Of a stretch of DNA of 64,000 bases, positions 42,658 to 52,320 are shown in pieces. Each line of letters opens with the position of its first letter. The stretch's first letter is position 1. Source of the DNA: Oscillospiraceae bacterium (GTDB lineage Bacteria; Bacillota; Clostridia; Oscillospirales; Acutalibacteraceae); contig SVPA01000001.1 in NCBI GenBank assembly GCA_015066085.1, forward strand, positions 1 through 64,000, in the 5' to 3' direction. The position numbers and the translations under genes are program-made. The notes beneath the pieces are model-generated. The model saw only the letters and a list, made by a program, of their open reading frames with translations. It did not search any database and was not told the origin of the DNA.

Positions 42658-43976
42658 AAAAGAAGATTTTTTCAGCAATTATCTTTTCTTCGATTTGCAC
42701 ACTTTTGGCTGCTTTTATTCCCCTTTTCGTTGCAATACAGTTTGAATTTAAACTTATTTCCGACACCGCCCTTATAATTCTTGCTTTGATTTTATCGGTT
42801 GCGGCAGGAATTTTTTGCGGAGTATTTTTCTCAAAGAAGATTATGCTTCCGATTGACCGACTTGACCTTGATAACCCCGACCTTAAAAAAAGTTACGGGG
42901 AAATTGATAACCTTATACATAAAATAAGCAGGCAAAACGAACTTATTGACCGACAGATGTCAGACCTCAGGCGCAGACAGGTTGAATTTAATGCAATTAC
43001 CTCGAATATGTCGGAAGGAATTGTGATTTTAGACAATAAATCGGAAATACTCTCTTATAACAGCGCTGCAAAAACGCTTTTGGGAGCACCAAACGTCAAA
43101 GACGGAGAACATTTTATTTCGCTTAACCGAAGTCACGCTTTTGTTTCAGCGGTTACAAACGCCTTTGAGGGTAATCACGGCGAGGGACGACTTGAAACGG
43201 GACAAAAGGTCTATCAGATATATGCAAACCCCGTTAAAATCGAAAATGAAATCAGCGGTGTCGTTATTATAATTCTTGACATAACCGAAAAAGAGAAGCG
43301 TGAAGAAATGCGCAGAGAGTTTACCTCTAACGTTTCTCACGAACTTAAAACCCCGCTAACCACAATACTTGGAATATCGGAACTTTTTGTAAACGGAATT
43401 GTTGATACTAAGGATATCAAAAGGTTTGCAAAAAATATTTATGATGAATCCGAACGGCTTTTAGAATTAATAAATGATATCATTAAACTGTCCCGTCTGG
43501 ACGAAGCCGTTTTTCCTGAACTTCCCGATAAGGTGGATATTTCAGAAATTGCAAAAGAGGTTAAAAATCGCCTTGCTCTGCCTGCGGCAGAAAAGGATGT
43601 AGAAATTATTGTTGACGCAAATAAAGCGGTTATTACGGGCAGTAAACCAATCCTTACCGAAATGATTTATAATTTGACCGATAACGCCATAAAATATAAT
43701 AAGGAAGGCGGAAGCGTAAAAATTTGTGTAACCGACGAAGGAAATAAGTTTGTTCTTTCGGTTTCGGACACAGGTATCGGTATACCGCCCGAACATATCG
43801 ACCGTATTTTTGAGCGTTTTTACAGGGTAGATAAGAGTCATTCAAAAGCGGTAGGCGGAACGGGGCTCGGACTTTCAATTGTTAAGCACGCCGCCGAATT
43901 CCACTCGGCTTCTCTTTCGGTAAAAAGCACCGAAAACATTGGTACCGAAATTACTGTATGCTTTGATAAAAACTAA
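42654..43976 (+). CDS. PhoR-like sensor histidine kinase
   Basis: The 440-residue kinase has two N-terminal helices (about residues 5-27 and 33-55) with almost no extracellular loop, a helical linker, a PAS domain (about 105-210, MSEGIVILDNKSEILSYN), a phosphoacceptor SNVSHELKTPLTTILG and a catalytic domain (NAIKYNKEGG, SDTGIGIP, GGTGLGLSIVKHAAE). This is the PhoR layout of Firmicutes, where the phosphate state is read through PhoU/Pst or the transporter. It starts in an ATGA overlap with the regulator gene. Confidence 0.92.
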   Translation: MKKKIFSAIIFSSICTLLAAFIPLFVAIQFEFKLISDTALIILALILSVAAGIFCGVFFSKKIMLPIDRLDLDNPDLKKSYGEIDNLIHKISRQNELIDRQMSDLRRRQVEFNAITSNMSEGIVILDNKSEILSYNSAAKTLLGAPNVKDGEHFISLNRSHAFVSAVTNAFEGNHGEGRLETGQKVYQIYANPVKIENEISGVVIIILDITEKEKREEMRREFTSNVSHELKTPLTTILGISELFVNGIVDTKDIKRFAKNIYDESERLLELINDIIKLSRLDEAVFPELPDKVDISEIAKEVKNRLALPAAEKDVEIIVDANKAVITGSKPILTEMIYNLTDNAIKYNKEGGSVKICVTDEGNKFVLSVSDTGIGIPPEHIDRIFERFYRVDKSHSKAVGGTGLGLSIVKHAAEFHSASLSVKSTENIGTEITVCFDKN

Positions 43977-43977
43977 T

Positions 43978-44010
43978 AAAAGGGAGATATGAAAAACATA
44001 TCTCCCTTTT
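43978..44010 (+). terminator. Terminator after the PhoR-like gene
   Basis: A 14-bp perfect stem AAAAGGGAGATATG with CATATCTCCCTTTT, loop of five A, then T residues. Confidence 0.92.
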
Positions 44011-44098
44011 TATTTAACCAAAACTTAACAAAACTCCCCTTTAAAAACAAATTTTATAATGATAAAATAAACTTGTTAAAAACAAAGTGAGGTGCTTT

Positions 44099-45889
44099 AT
44101 GGAAAAATTTTTAGCCGATGCCGGAAAAATATTTTCGGCAATGGATATTTTAGGTCTTATAGCCGGTCTTGCTCTATTCCTTTTTGGAATGCAACTTATG
44201 GGCAATGCGCTTGAAAAGAAGGCAGGCGGTGGGCTTAAAAATATTCTTGAAAAAATGACCAGCAACCCTTTTAAAGGCTTTATTCTTGGTATGATTGTTA
44301 CCTGTGTAATTCAGTCTTCCTCTGCTACAACGGTTATGGTTGTCGGTTTTGTTAACTCGGGAATTATGAAACTTCGCCAAGCCATTTCAATTATTATGGG
44401 CGCTAATATCGGTACAACCATTACCGCTTGGATTTTAAGTCTTTCGGGAATTGAGGGCGGAACCTGGTATACCGACCTATTTAAACCTTCAACCTTTGTT
44501 CCCGTTCTTGCGCTTATCGGTGTTATCTTCTTTGTTTTCCTTAAGGACCACAAAAAGAAAGATATTGGTATGATTCTTTTAGGGTTTGCAACCCTTATGA
44601 CCGGAATGGACGCTATGTCGGGTGCGGTTTCTGCCCTTAAAGGTGTGCCCGAATTTGCTAACCTTTTAACGCTGTTTAACAACCCCATTTTCGGAGTTCT
44701 TGCCGGCGCCGTTCTTACCGCAGTTATTCAGTCCTCTTCGGCTTCTGTCGGTATTTTACAGGCACTTGCTTCTACGGGTGCGGTTACCTTTGGCTCGGCG
44801 GTTCCTATTATTATGGGACAGAACATCGGTACCTGTGCTACCGCACTTATCTCCTGTATAGGCGCAAACAAGAACGCAAAGCGTACCGCTATTGTTCATC
44901 TTTATTTCAATGTTATCGGAACGGTTGTACTGCTCACTGCATTTACTATTATTAAGTACACCTGTGGACTTACCTGGCTTGACAGTACAGGAATTAACGA
45001 AACTTGGATTGCACTTGTTCACACCGCATTTAATATAATTGCAACCGTTATATGGTTCCCCTTTATTCGTTTGCTTGAAAAACTTGCCTGTCTTACCGTT
45101 AGGGACACTGAAGAAAAAGAACACTACGAAATGTTGGACGAGCGTCTTTTCGCTACACCCGCTGTTGCAGTTGACCGCAGTAATCAGGTTGCAGTAAAGA
45201 TGGCATCTATTTCGAAAAGCACACTGCGCTGCTCACTCGAACTTTTATCCAACTATAAACAGGAAACCTATGACACTGTTATTACAGGTGAAGATAAGGT
45301 AGACAAGTATGAGGACAGGCTTGGCTCTTATCTTGTAAAAGTTTCAGCCCTTGACCTTTCCGACGCAGATAGTATTCAGTGCAACAAACTGCTTCACCTA
45401 ATCAGTGATTTCGAGCGTATTTCAGACCATTCGGTAAACATTCTGCAGTCCGCAGAAGAGATACACTCCAAAAAACTTGAGTTCTCGGGTGAGGCTAAAG
45501 GCGAACTTACGGTTATGATAAACGCCGTATTAGAAATTGTCGACCTTGCTTACGATTCGTTCTTAAACTCAAACCTTGACAGCGCAATTCAGGTAGAACC
45601 TCTTGAAGAAGTTGTAGACAGCCTTAAAGACAAGATTAAAAGCAATCACATTGCACGGCTTCAAAAGGGCGAGTGCACCATTGAACTCGGATTTGTTCTT
45701 ACCGACCTTCTTACCAATCTTGAGCGTGTTTCCGACCACTGTTCAAATATTGCGGGCTTAATGCTTGAAATGTCACACAACAATATGTCGATTCACAAAT
45801 ACCTTAAGAGCGTTAAAGACGGAGATAAGCAAGAATATAACCACTATTACGATTACTTCCGTATGAAATACGATATTGAAAAAGCATAA
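44099..45889 (+). CDS. Na/Pi cotransporter with PhoU-like domain
   Basis: The 596-residue protein combines a NptA/PNaS membrane domain with a cytoplasmic PhoU-like tail. The membrane part (about residues 15-330) has the two inverted repeats of the family, each with the substrate motif QSSSAT/QSSSAS (TCVIQSSSATTVMV and AVIQSSSASVGIL) and GANIGTT/GQNIGTC. The tail (about 350-580) is helical with paired PhoU repeats (HLISDFERISDHSVNI and DLLTNLERVSDHCSNI) that bind metals. It imports phosphate with sodium. TGAGGTG precedes the ATG at 44099. It probably belongs to the regulon of the two-component pair. Confidence 0.93.
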   Translation: MEKFLADAGKIFSAMDILGLIAGLALFLFGMQLMGNALEKKAGGGLKNILEKMTSNPFKGFILGMIVTCVIQSSSATTVMVVGFVNSGIMKLRQAISIIMGANIGTTITAWILSLSGIEGGTWYTDLFKPSTFVPVLALIGVIFFVFLKDHKKKDIGMILLGFATLMTGMDAMSGAVSALKGVPEFANLLTLFNNPIFGVLAGAVLTAVIQSSSASVGILQALASTGAVTFGSAVPIIMGQNIGTCATALISCIGANKNAKRTAIVHLYFNVIGTVVLLTAFTIIKYTCGLTWLDSTGINETWIALVHTAFNIIATVIWFPFIRLLEKLACLTVRDTEEKEHYEMLDERLFATPAVAVDRSNQVAVKMASISKSTLRCSLELLSNYKQETYDTVITGEDKVDKYEDRLGSYLVKVSALDLSDADSIQCNKLLHLISDFERISDHSVNILQSAEEIHSKKLEFSGEAKGELTVMINAVLEIVDLAYDSFLNSNLDSAIQVEPLEEVVDSLKDKIKSNHIARLQKGECTIELGFVLTDLLTNLERVSDHCSNIAGLMLEMSHNNMSIHKYLKSVKDGDKQEYNHYYDYFRMKYDIEKA

Positions 45890-45891
45890 GA

Positions 45892-45916
45892 AAAACCCCG
45901 GTTAAACCGGGGTTTT
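45892..45916. terminator. Bidirectional terminator, Na/Pi gene and capG
   Basis: A 10-bp stem AAAACCCCGG with CCGGGGTTTT between two convergent genes; it also ends the polysaccharide operon. Confidence 0.9.
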
Positions 45917-45920
45917 AATT

Positions 45921-47066
45921 TTATATTTCTTTTCTCCAAACCATTTTATTGACAATTCCGACATAAGACTGAATAAGTTTAGCAACGGTTGTTGAAACAT
46001 TCTCTCCAACATAGTCGGGAACGGGGGTTCCAAAGTCGCCGTTTTGGTTCATTAGAACGGCCGTTTCTACTGCGCCTACCAGACCGTTTTCATCAATTCC
46101 CGCAATTATAAAGCAAGCCTTATCGAGCGCTTCGGGGCGTTCGGTAGAGGTTCTGATGCAAATAGCGGGGAAAGGACTTCCGATAGAAGTAAAATAGGAA
46201 CTTTCTTCGGGAAGCGTTCCGCTATCGGAAATAACCGCAAAGGCATTCATCTGAAGACAGTTGTAGTCGTGGAAACCAAGGGGTTCGTGCTGAATTACGA
46301 GAGGATTTAGTTTAAAACCGCTTTGTTCAAGTTTCTTTTTGCTTCTTGGGTGGCAAGAATAAAGAATAGGCATTTGATATTTTTCTGCGATAGTATTTAT
46401 TGCACTAAATAACGAAATAAAATTCTTTTCGGTGTCGATATTTTCTTCTCTATGAGCCGAAAGAAGAATATATTTGCCCTTTTCAAGACCTAATTTTTCG
46501 TGGATATCAGACGCCTTGATTTTATCAAGATTAGAGGACAGCACCTCTGCCATTGGAGAACCGGTTACATAGACACGCTCTTTAGGCAGACCGCATTCGT
46601 GAAGATACTTTCGAGCGTGTTCGCTATATGCTAAATTTACATCGGAAATAATGTCTACAATTCGGCGGTTGGTTTCCTCGGGAAGACATTCATCTTTACA
46701 GCGGTTTCCCGCTTCCATATGGAAGATTGGAATATGAAGTCGTTTTGCCGCAATTGCCGAAAGGCAAGAGTTTGTATCGCCGAGAATAAGCAGAGCGTCG
46801 GGCTTGAGTTCAACCATTAGTTTATAAGATTTAGCAATTATATTGCCTATGGTTTCACCTAAATCTGCACCGACGGCACTTAGATAGTGGTCGGGAGCAC
46901 GAAGGCCTAAATCGTCGAAAAAGATTTGGTTTAGAGTATAGTCATAATTCTGTCCTGTATGAACAAGAATTTGGTCGAAGTAGGTATCGTTCTTCTTTAT
47001 AACGGCAGCAAGGCGGATAATTTCGGGGCGGGTGCCCACAATTGTCATAAGTTTAATTTTACTCAT
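45921..47066 (-). CDS. capG: UDP-N-acetylglucosamine-type 2-epimerase CapG
   Basis: CapG inverts C2 of UDP-2-acetamido-2,6-dideoxy-L-talose to give UDP-L-FucNAc, the last step after CapE and CapF. The 381-residue product has the WecB-family fold: VGTRPEIIRLAAVI at the start, LVHTGQNYD, ILGDTNSCLSAI, HMEAGNRCKD, PEETNRRIVD, and the C-terminal SDSGTLPEESSYF sugar-nucleotide site. Its position after capF and capE, as in Staphylococcus aureus cap5/cap8, supports CapG over a plain WecB. It is the last gene of the operon. Confidence 0.93.
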   Translation of the reverse strand: MSKIKLMTIVGTRPEIIRLAAVIKKNDTYFDQILVHTGQNYDYTLNQIFFDDLGLRAPDHYLSAVGADLGETIGNIIAKSYKLMVELKPDALLILGDTNSCLSAIAAKRLHIPIFHMEAGNRCKDECLPEETNRRIVDIISDVNLAYSEHARKYLHECGLPKERVYVTGSPMAEVLSSNLDKIKASDIHEKLGLEKGKYILLSAHREENIDTEKNFISLFSAINTIAEKYQMPILYSCHPRSKKKLEQSGFKLNPLVIQHEPLGFHDYNCLQMNAFAVISDSGTLPEESSYFTSIGSPFPAICIRTSTERPEALDKACFIIAGIDENGLVGAVETAVLMNQNGDFGTPVPDYVGENVSTTVAKLIQSYVGIVNKMVWRKEI

Positions 47067-47067
47067 A

Positions 47068-48267
47068 TTACACCTCTAAAAAGAAAGTATCGGGATGTTT
47101 TATATCGAACTGTTCATTTGCCCACATTAAAGTGACAAGGTCTTCGGTGTCAGAAAGATTGATAATGTTATGGGTATAGCCGGGAAGCATATGAACGGCT
47201 TCAATTTTTTCTCCGCTAACATAAAAGTTTAGCACCTCATCGGTTCCGATTTTACGTTGCTGAATAAGGCCTTTACCCGAAACAACAATGAAGAATTCCC
47301 ACTTTGTGTTATGCCAGTGCTGACCTTTTGTAATACCCGGTTTTGAGATATTCACCGAGAACTGTCCGCATTTTTCAGTTTTTAAAAGTTCGGTAAAAGA
47401 GCCTCTTTGGTCTACATTCATTTTAAGGGGGAAAGACACCTTTTCTTTCGGTAAATAGGAAAGATAGGTTGAATAAAGTTTTTTAGCAAAAGAATTTTTG
47501 GGAATTTCGGGCATTATAAGGGTTTCGGGCTGTAATTTGAATTTATATAACAAATCTACAATTTCGCCGAGAGTTATCTTGTGAGATATAGGGGTGGCAC
47601 AGAACTTTCCAACGCTTAAAAGCACGGTGTTTATTCCGTCATAGCCACAGTGATGCTCTTTGCCCTCAAGTGCATCAAGCATTTCGCACACAAGGTCATC
47701 TATATAGAGCAGTTCAAGTTCGACCGTTGGGTCGTTTACAGTAATAGGAAGGTCGTTTGCAATGTTGTTACAAAAGGTTGCGACGGCACTGTTATAGTTC
47801 GGGCGACACCATTTACCGAAAAGATTAGGGAAACGGTAGATGAGCACCTTTGCGCCTGTTTCTTCGCTATACCTAAAGAAAAGTTCCTCCCCCGCCCTTT
47901 TGCTTTTTCCGTACTCGCCGTCGGCATAGCGGCCCTCGAGGGTCGCCTGAATAGAGGAAGAAAGCATTACGGGACAGGTATTATTATATTTTTTTAAGGT
48001 ATCAATAAGTTTTTGTCCGAAACCGAAGTTGCCCTGCATAAACTCGGCGGTATCTTTCGGGCGGTTTACCCCCGCAAGATTAAAAACAAAATCTGCCTTC
48101 TTACAAGCATTTTCCAAAACCTCGTCGCTTGTATCAATATCATAAAGATAGAGTTCATCTATTGTTATTTCGGGGCGGGTTTTGTCTTTGCCCTCTTTAA
48201 TATTTTTAAGGGCTTCGGTAAGGTTTTTGCCAACGAATCCGTTTGACCCAGTAATTAGGATATTCAT
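47068..48267 (-). CDS. capF: CapF, bifunctional UDP-sugar reductase
   Basis: CapF reduces the 4-keto intermediate made by CapE, with an N-terminal short-chain dehydrogenase domain and a C-terminal cupin domain. The 399-residue product shows the nucleotide-binding GSNGFVGKNL at residues 7-16, a YGKSKRAGEE active-site tyrosine/lysine, and from about residue 290 the cupin with metal-binding GQHWHNTKWEFF and the later HMLPGYTHNI. The two-domain order is specific to CapF. It lies between the nucleotidyltransferase gene and capG. AGGAGA precedes its ATG. Confidence 0.94.
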   Translation of the reverse strand: MNILITGSNGFVGKNLTEALKNIKEGKDKTRPEITIDELYLYDIDTSDEVLENACKKADFVFNLAGVNRPKDTAEFMQGNFGFGQKLIDTLKKYNNTCPVMLSSSIQATLEGRYADGEYGKSKRAGEELFFRYSEETGAKVLIYRFPNLFGKWCRPNYNSAVATFCNNIANDLPITVNDPTVELELLYIDDLVCEMLDALEGKEHHCGYDGINTVLLSVGKFCATPISHKITLGEIVDLLYKFKLQPETLIMPEIPKNSFAKKLYSTYLSYLPKEKVSFPLKMNVDQRGSFTELLKTEKCGQFSVNISKPGITKGQHWHNTKWEFFIVVSGKGLIQQRKIGTDEVLNFYVSGEKIEAVHMLPGYTHNIINLSDTEDLVTLMWANEQFDIKHPDTFFLEV

Positions 48268-48287
48268 ATTATTTTCTCCTAAAAAGA

Positions 48288-49457
48288 TTATTTAAAGTCC
48301 AGTCCAACCTGTTTTAGTTCTTGTTCCATTGAAAGAACCTGCTTGCTTTGAGAACGCTTTACTTTTTTAATATTTTTTAGTATTCGGCTTGGGCGGAACA
48401 TTAGAGACGCAAACCGAATAAACCAAGCAAGAGGCAGAAGAATTGGCGCTTTTTCTAAAAAGGGAAAGCGTTTAGCAAGGTTTTTGGCTTTTGGGAAAAG
48501 AACCCTGCAAAGAACCGAAATCCTTGCCCAAAACGAGCCTACCTTATGGCCGCCCGCCGACCTTATTGCAGAAGCGTTTGCGCGGTTCTCTTTTTTTCCG
48601 TAAACTCCGCTTCTGATTAGATTTTTAATAATTAACTCGGCGGTTTGGTCTTCTAAATTTTCCTCGCCAAAGAAAATGTCAAGCGCTTTTTCAATATTGC
48701 CAAAGAAAATATCTAACCGGATTTTCTTAAGTTCGTCCTTAATATATTCCATATTAAGTTCATACTTTTCAAGAAGAAGCCAAAGGTCAATAAAATGCTT
48801 AATTCCGATGCCGCCATCACGGTAGTGCTTTGCAAAATGCGTAAAGGTGAATATAAACTCATCATTTTGGTTTAGCCTATACCTAAAGGGAGCAATATTT
48901 TCTGCCTTTTCCCACGCATTTTCAAAATAATGAAAATAATCGGTATTATAGGACGGTATTAAAAATTTATGAAGTTCTATTACTATGCTTCCCTTTTTCC
49001 AAACAATTTCGTGGTTACTTTCATAGGCTTCGGTAAAGGAAAGTCCACTGAGCACTTTTTTAACCGTTTCATATTGTTCGGTTTTAATTAAAATATCGGC
49101 GTCGCTCATAACTCGAAGTTCAGGTTTCGGATAAAGTTCTTTGAGCAAACTTCCCTTTAAGGGCATATAGTCAACTTCGGCTTTTTCAAAAGCACTGTAA
49201 ACCGCATTTATAGCGACTAACTGTTGCTCGTGTAACACGGTTTCGGTCAGGGCGCAGGAAAAAAGCTCCTTGACACGCGGGTCGTCACTTTTGATACCCG
49301 CCGCGAGAAGACCATATAACAATATTCCGCATATTTGATGCTGTTTGGCAAAGGTTACCGCAGCATCTATGCTAAAATCTTCGGCAAGGGTTACCTTGCC
49401 CCCATTTATTCCGCCCTTAATAGCGGAAATAAGGGACCTTTTTTTACTACTAAGCAT
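48288..49457 (-). CDS. Nucleotidyltransferase-like protein (NTP_transf_5 type)
   Basis: The 389-residue product has a polymerase-beta-like core: VDYMPLKGSLLKELYPKPELRVMSDADILI (about residues 93-122), with GS and DAD as the catalytic pattern of the PF14907-type nucleotidyltransferases often found in polysaccharide loci. The C-terminal part is basic and helical, including hydrophobic stretches. No substrate is known. It starts inside the last codons of capE (8-bp overlap) without a strong ribosome-binding site, so it is likely translated by coupling. Confidence 0.82.
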   Translation of the reverse strand: MLSSKKRSLISAIKGGINGGKVTLAEDFSIDAAVTFAKQHQICGILLYGLLAAGIKSDDPRVKELFSCALTETVLHEQQLVAINAVYSAFEKAEVDYMPLKGSLLKELYPKPELRVMSDADILIKTEQYETVKKVLSGLSFTEAYESNHEIVWKKGSIVIELHKFLIPSYNTDYFHYFENAWEKAENIAPFRYRLNQNDEFIFTFTHFAKHYRDGGIGIKHFIDLWLLLEKYELNMEYIKDELKKIRLDIFFGNIEKALDIFFGEENLEDQTAELIIKNLIRSGVYGKKENRANASAIRSAGGHKVGSFWARISVLCRVLFPKAKNLAKRFPFLEKAPILLPLAWFIRFASLMFRPSRILKNIKKVKRSQSKQVLSMEQELKQVGLDFK

Positions 49458-50496
49458 TCTTAAAACTTTCCAACTCGTTTCTTATATATTCTAGGGTTAA
49501 AAGTTTTTCCTTAACCTGTTCTACAGTCAAAAGTTCGGTATTAGAGGAATTAAATTCTTGTAATTCGGCACGAGCAGTATCGCCCTCTTTAAAGTATTTA
49601 TCGTAGTTAAGGCCACGCTTATCGGAAGGAACGCGGTAAAAATCGCCCATATCGATAGCGTTTGCACATTCTTCGTTGGTAAGAAGAGTTTCGTACATTT
49701 TTTCGCCGTGGCGGATACCGATAATTTTAATTTCGGTTTCGGGAGCAAAGAGTTCGGCAACCGCTTTTGCTAAAACGTCGATAGTACAAGCGGGGGCTTT
49801 TTGAACCAAAATATCACCCGAAGTTCCGTTTTCGAAAGCGAAAAGAACCAGGTCTACCGCTTCGTCAAGGCTCATTACAAAACGGGTCATAGAAGGCTCG
49901 GTAATAGTAATAGGTTTGCCCGAGCGAATTTGGTCTATCCAAAGGGGAACAACGCTACCGCGAGAGCAAAGAACGTTGCCATAACGGGTGCAACAGATTT
50001 TAGTTTTATCGGGAGAAACGGTGCGAGATTTTGCAACCACAACCTTTTCCATCATTGCCTTAGAAGTTCCCATAGCATTTACGGGGTAGGCGGCTTTATC
50101 GGTCGAAAGGCAGATTACGGTTTTAACCCCTTCTTCAATAGCGGCGGTAAGAACATTGTCGGTACCGAGAACATTGGTTTTAACCGCTTCTACGGGAAAG
50201 AATTCGCAAGAAGGAACCTGTTTTAAGGCGGCGGCGTGGAAAATATAGTCCACCCCGTGCATTGCATTTTTAACCGAGGCTAAATCTCTTACATCGCCAA
50301 TATAGAACGAAATTTTGTCGGCTACTTCGGGCATTTTTGCCTGAAATTCGTGGCGCATATCGTCCTGCTTTTTTTCATCCCTTGAGAATACGCGAATTTC
50401 ACCGATATCGGTATTAAGGAAACGGTTTAAAACAACGTTTCCGAAAGAACCGGTACCACCGGTTATGAGTAGAGTTTTTCCTTTAAATAAAGACAT
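49450..50496 (-). CDS. capE: CapE, UDP-GlcNAc 4,6-dehydratase/5-epimerase
   Basis: CapE converts UDP-GlcNAc to the 4-keto-6-deoxy L-sugar that starts UDP-L-FucNAc synthesis. The 348-residue short-chain dehydrogenase has GGTGSFGNVVL at the start, the FlaA1/CapE-type SRDEKKQDDMRHEF segment, the HAAALKQVPSCEFFPVEA region, the active-site STDKAAYPVNAMGTSK with Tyr-Lys pattern modified to M, and RYGNVLCSRGSV. It belongs to the short FlaA1/CapE class rather than the membrane-bound class. AAGGAG precedes the ATG. Confidence 0.94.
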   Translation of the reverse strand: MSLFKGKTLLITGGTGSFGNVVLNRFLNTDIGEIRVFSRDEKKQDDMRHEFQAKMPEVADKISFYIGDVRDLASVKNAMHGVDYIFHAAALKQVPSCEFFPVEAVKTNVLGTDNVLTAAIEEGVKTVICLSTDKAAYPVNAMGTSKAMMEKVVVAKSRTVSPDKTKICCTRYGNVLCSRGSVVPLWIDQIRSGKPITITEPSMTRFVMSLDEAVDLVLFAFENGTSGDILVQKAPACTIDVLAKAVAELFAPETEIKIIGIRHGEKMYETLLTNEECANAIDMGDFYRVPSDKRGLNYDKYFKEGDTARAELQEFNSSNTELLTVEQVKEKLLTLEYIRNELESFKNA

Positions 50497-50498
50497 TT

Positions 50499-51794
50499 TT
50501 ATTTCTCCTTTTTAATACCTTTAAGAATTATTGCTTCGAACATTAAAATGGCATTTGGCCTTAAATCTTTAATAAAGAATGGTAACACAAATCCGGTTAG
50601 AACTTGAGCCATTAACGACGCTAGTGCCGCGCCGCTTGCGCCTAAAAGGGGGATTAGAGTAACATTTAAAATTACGTTTGCTACTGCTGCAGCGGCATAG
50701 ATTTTTATTAAGTGCTTTTGAACGTTTTTACTAACAATCCAAGCGTTTCGGGCAACGCCTAAATAGGAAAATGCCGTATACCAACATATTATTCTAAGCG
50801 GCATTGCCGAGGGTAAGAATTCTCTTCCGTAAAGTATGAATATTACAAGTTCTGCAAATATGTTAAACAGGACTGCAGCACCCATAGATACATAGAAGAT
50901 AATAGCGTATAGTTGACGGTTTTTTCTGTTGAATTCTTCTTCATTACCGGCCTTGTGGGCTTCCATAATAGAGGGGTAAACCGAATCTATTATAGCGGCA
51001 AGAATAAAACACCACATTCCGTTTATGGTTGTTGCCGATGCGTAAAAGCCAACATCTTCGCTACCTATCATTTGCTTTAGCATTAGTTTATCGGTTTGTG
51101 CATAAATTGAAACCATTAAACTTGCTAGTATAAAGTGTTTACTGCGGGAAAACAGGTCTTTTCCGTAGCTCCAAGAAAAACTCATTTTAGGGCCATTGTT
51201 TTTCTTATAGAAAATAAATAGCAGTATTGCAAGGCAAACATAGTCGACCGAGGTTGCAAGCGCGAACCAAATAACGCTGCTTCCTGTTATTAGAAGAATA
51301 ACTCTATATGTAGCCGTTATTAAGTATGCAACAAATGCGGCTATAACAGTAAATTTAGACTGTAATCTTCGCTGAAACCAATATTTAAAGGCATCAAAAA
51401 CGTGGAAAAACAAGCCTAAACTACAAAGAGCAACTACCGCTATTGTGGTTGATTCGCCATAGTCTATTAAAGATACCGACAAAATAATAGTTATTACCGA
51501 AAGCAAACTTGCTACGGCACGAAGAACTATTGAGGTGCCTATAACCTTGCCTTCGTCTTCGTCGTTATCAACCAGTTCTTTAACCATTAAAGAGTTGATT
51601 CCAAGGGTGCAAAAGGCGGCAAAGAAGGCCGTAAACGAGTTAGCGTAACTGATTAGACCATAGTTAGACGGTCCTAAATAGCGGGTAGTTAAAATTCCCA
51701 CTAATAGGGAGACTACCATTTGAACAATTTTTTCGCCTATTATCCACCCGGCGTTTTTAGCCGTTTTGTTTTTTAGAATACTTTTTATGTTCAT
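50499..51794 (-). CDS. Wzx-type oligosaccharide flippase
   Basis: The 431-residue polytopic protein of the polysaccharide transport family has about 12 hydrophobic helices and an amphipathic N terminus (AGWIIGEKIVQMVVSLLVG, then LGPSNYGLISYANSF). It would move the lipid-linked repeat unit to the outer membrane face. The gene overlaps the acetyltransferase gene upstream by four bases (ATGA). Confidence 0.93.
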   Translation of the reverse strand: MNIKSILKNKTAKNAGWIIGEKIVQMVVSLLVGILTTRYLGPSNYGLISYANSFTAFFAAFCTLGINSLMVKELVDNDEDEGKVIGTSIVLRAVASLLSVITIILSVSLIDYGESTTIAVVALCSLGLFFHVFDAFKYWFQRRLQSKFTVIAAFVAYLITATYRVILLITGSSVIWFALATSVDYVCLAILLFIFYKKNNGPKMSFSWSYGKDLFSRSKHFILASLMVSIYAQTDKLMLKQMIGSEDVGFYASATTINGMWCFILAAIIDSVYPSIMEAHKAGNEEEFNRKNRQLYAIIFYVSMGAAVLFNIFAELVIFILYGREFLPSAMPLRIICWYTAFSYLGVARNAWIVSKNVQKHLIKIYAAAAVANVILNVTLIPLLGASGAALASLMAQVLTGFVLPFFIKDLRPNAILMFEAIILKGIKKEK

Positions 51795-52315
51795 ACTAAA
51801 TCCTTAATTTTTTTTGCAGGAACGCCGCCCACAAGCACATTATCTTCAATGGGTTTGTTTACAAAAGCACATGCGCCAACAATAGAGGAATTACCAACAT
51901 TATTGTAAAGGGCAGTACGTGCTCCAATCCAACACCCATTTCCTATAGATATATTATTTATAATCCCCTTGCCTGCCCGTCTTTCGGTATTACCTATTTG
52001 ATGGTCTCCTGTTATAAAGGAAACATCGGGTGCTATATCACAGTTGTCCCCAATTGTTACTGTGCCATTTCCGTAAACAGAAAAGTTTTTTCCTACCCAA
52101 CAGTTTCTGGCGACTATTAGTTTGCCTGTAACATCAAGAGGGCCTACAACCTTGGTACCTTCTCCAAGAGAAAAGTTATCTAAACTGTTTAAAAGTTTTC
52201 TCTTCTTTTCAAAGTTCTTTTCCTTAGTTCCCGCAAGAGTGTTATTTACTCTATAAAGAACGAACTTTTTATAGGTTCCGTATAAATGAAGTTTTTTAAG
52301 TAGTTTTATGTTCAT
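51791..52315 (-). CDS. Hexapeptide-repeat acyltransferase
   Basis: The 174-residue protein is a left-handed beta-helix acetyltransferase with the tandem hexapeptide pattern (IGDNCDIAPDVSF, IGNGCWIGARTAL, VGACAFV) and the catalytic-type segment ITGDHQIGN. The tail ends VGGVPAKKI. It likely O- or N-acetylates a sugar of the repeat unit; it resembles NeuD/WbbJ-type transferases but no substrate can be assigned. It ends in an ATGA overlap with the flippase. Confidence 0.9.
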   Translation of the reverse strand: MNIKLLKKLHLYGTYKKFVLYRVNNTLAGTKEKNFEKKRKLLNSLDNFSLGEGTKVVGPLDVTGKLIVARNCWVGKNFSVYGNGTVTIGDNCDIAPDVSFITGDHQIGNTERRAGKGIINNISIGNGCWIGARTALYNNVGNSSIVGACAFVNKPIEDNVLVGGVPAKKIKDLV

Positions 52316-52320
52316 AAAAA

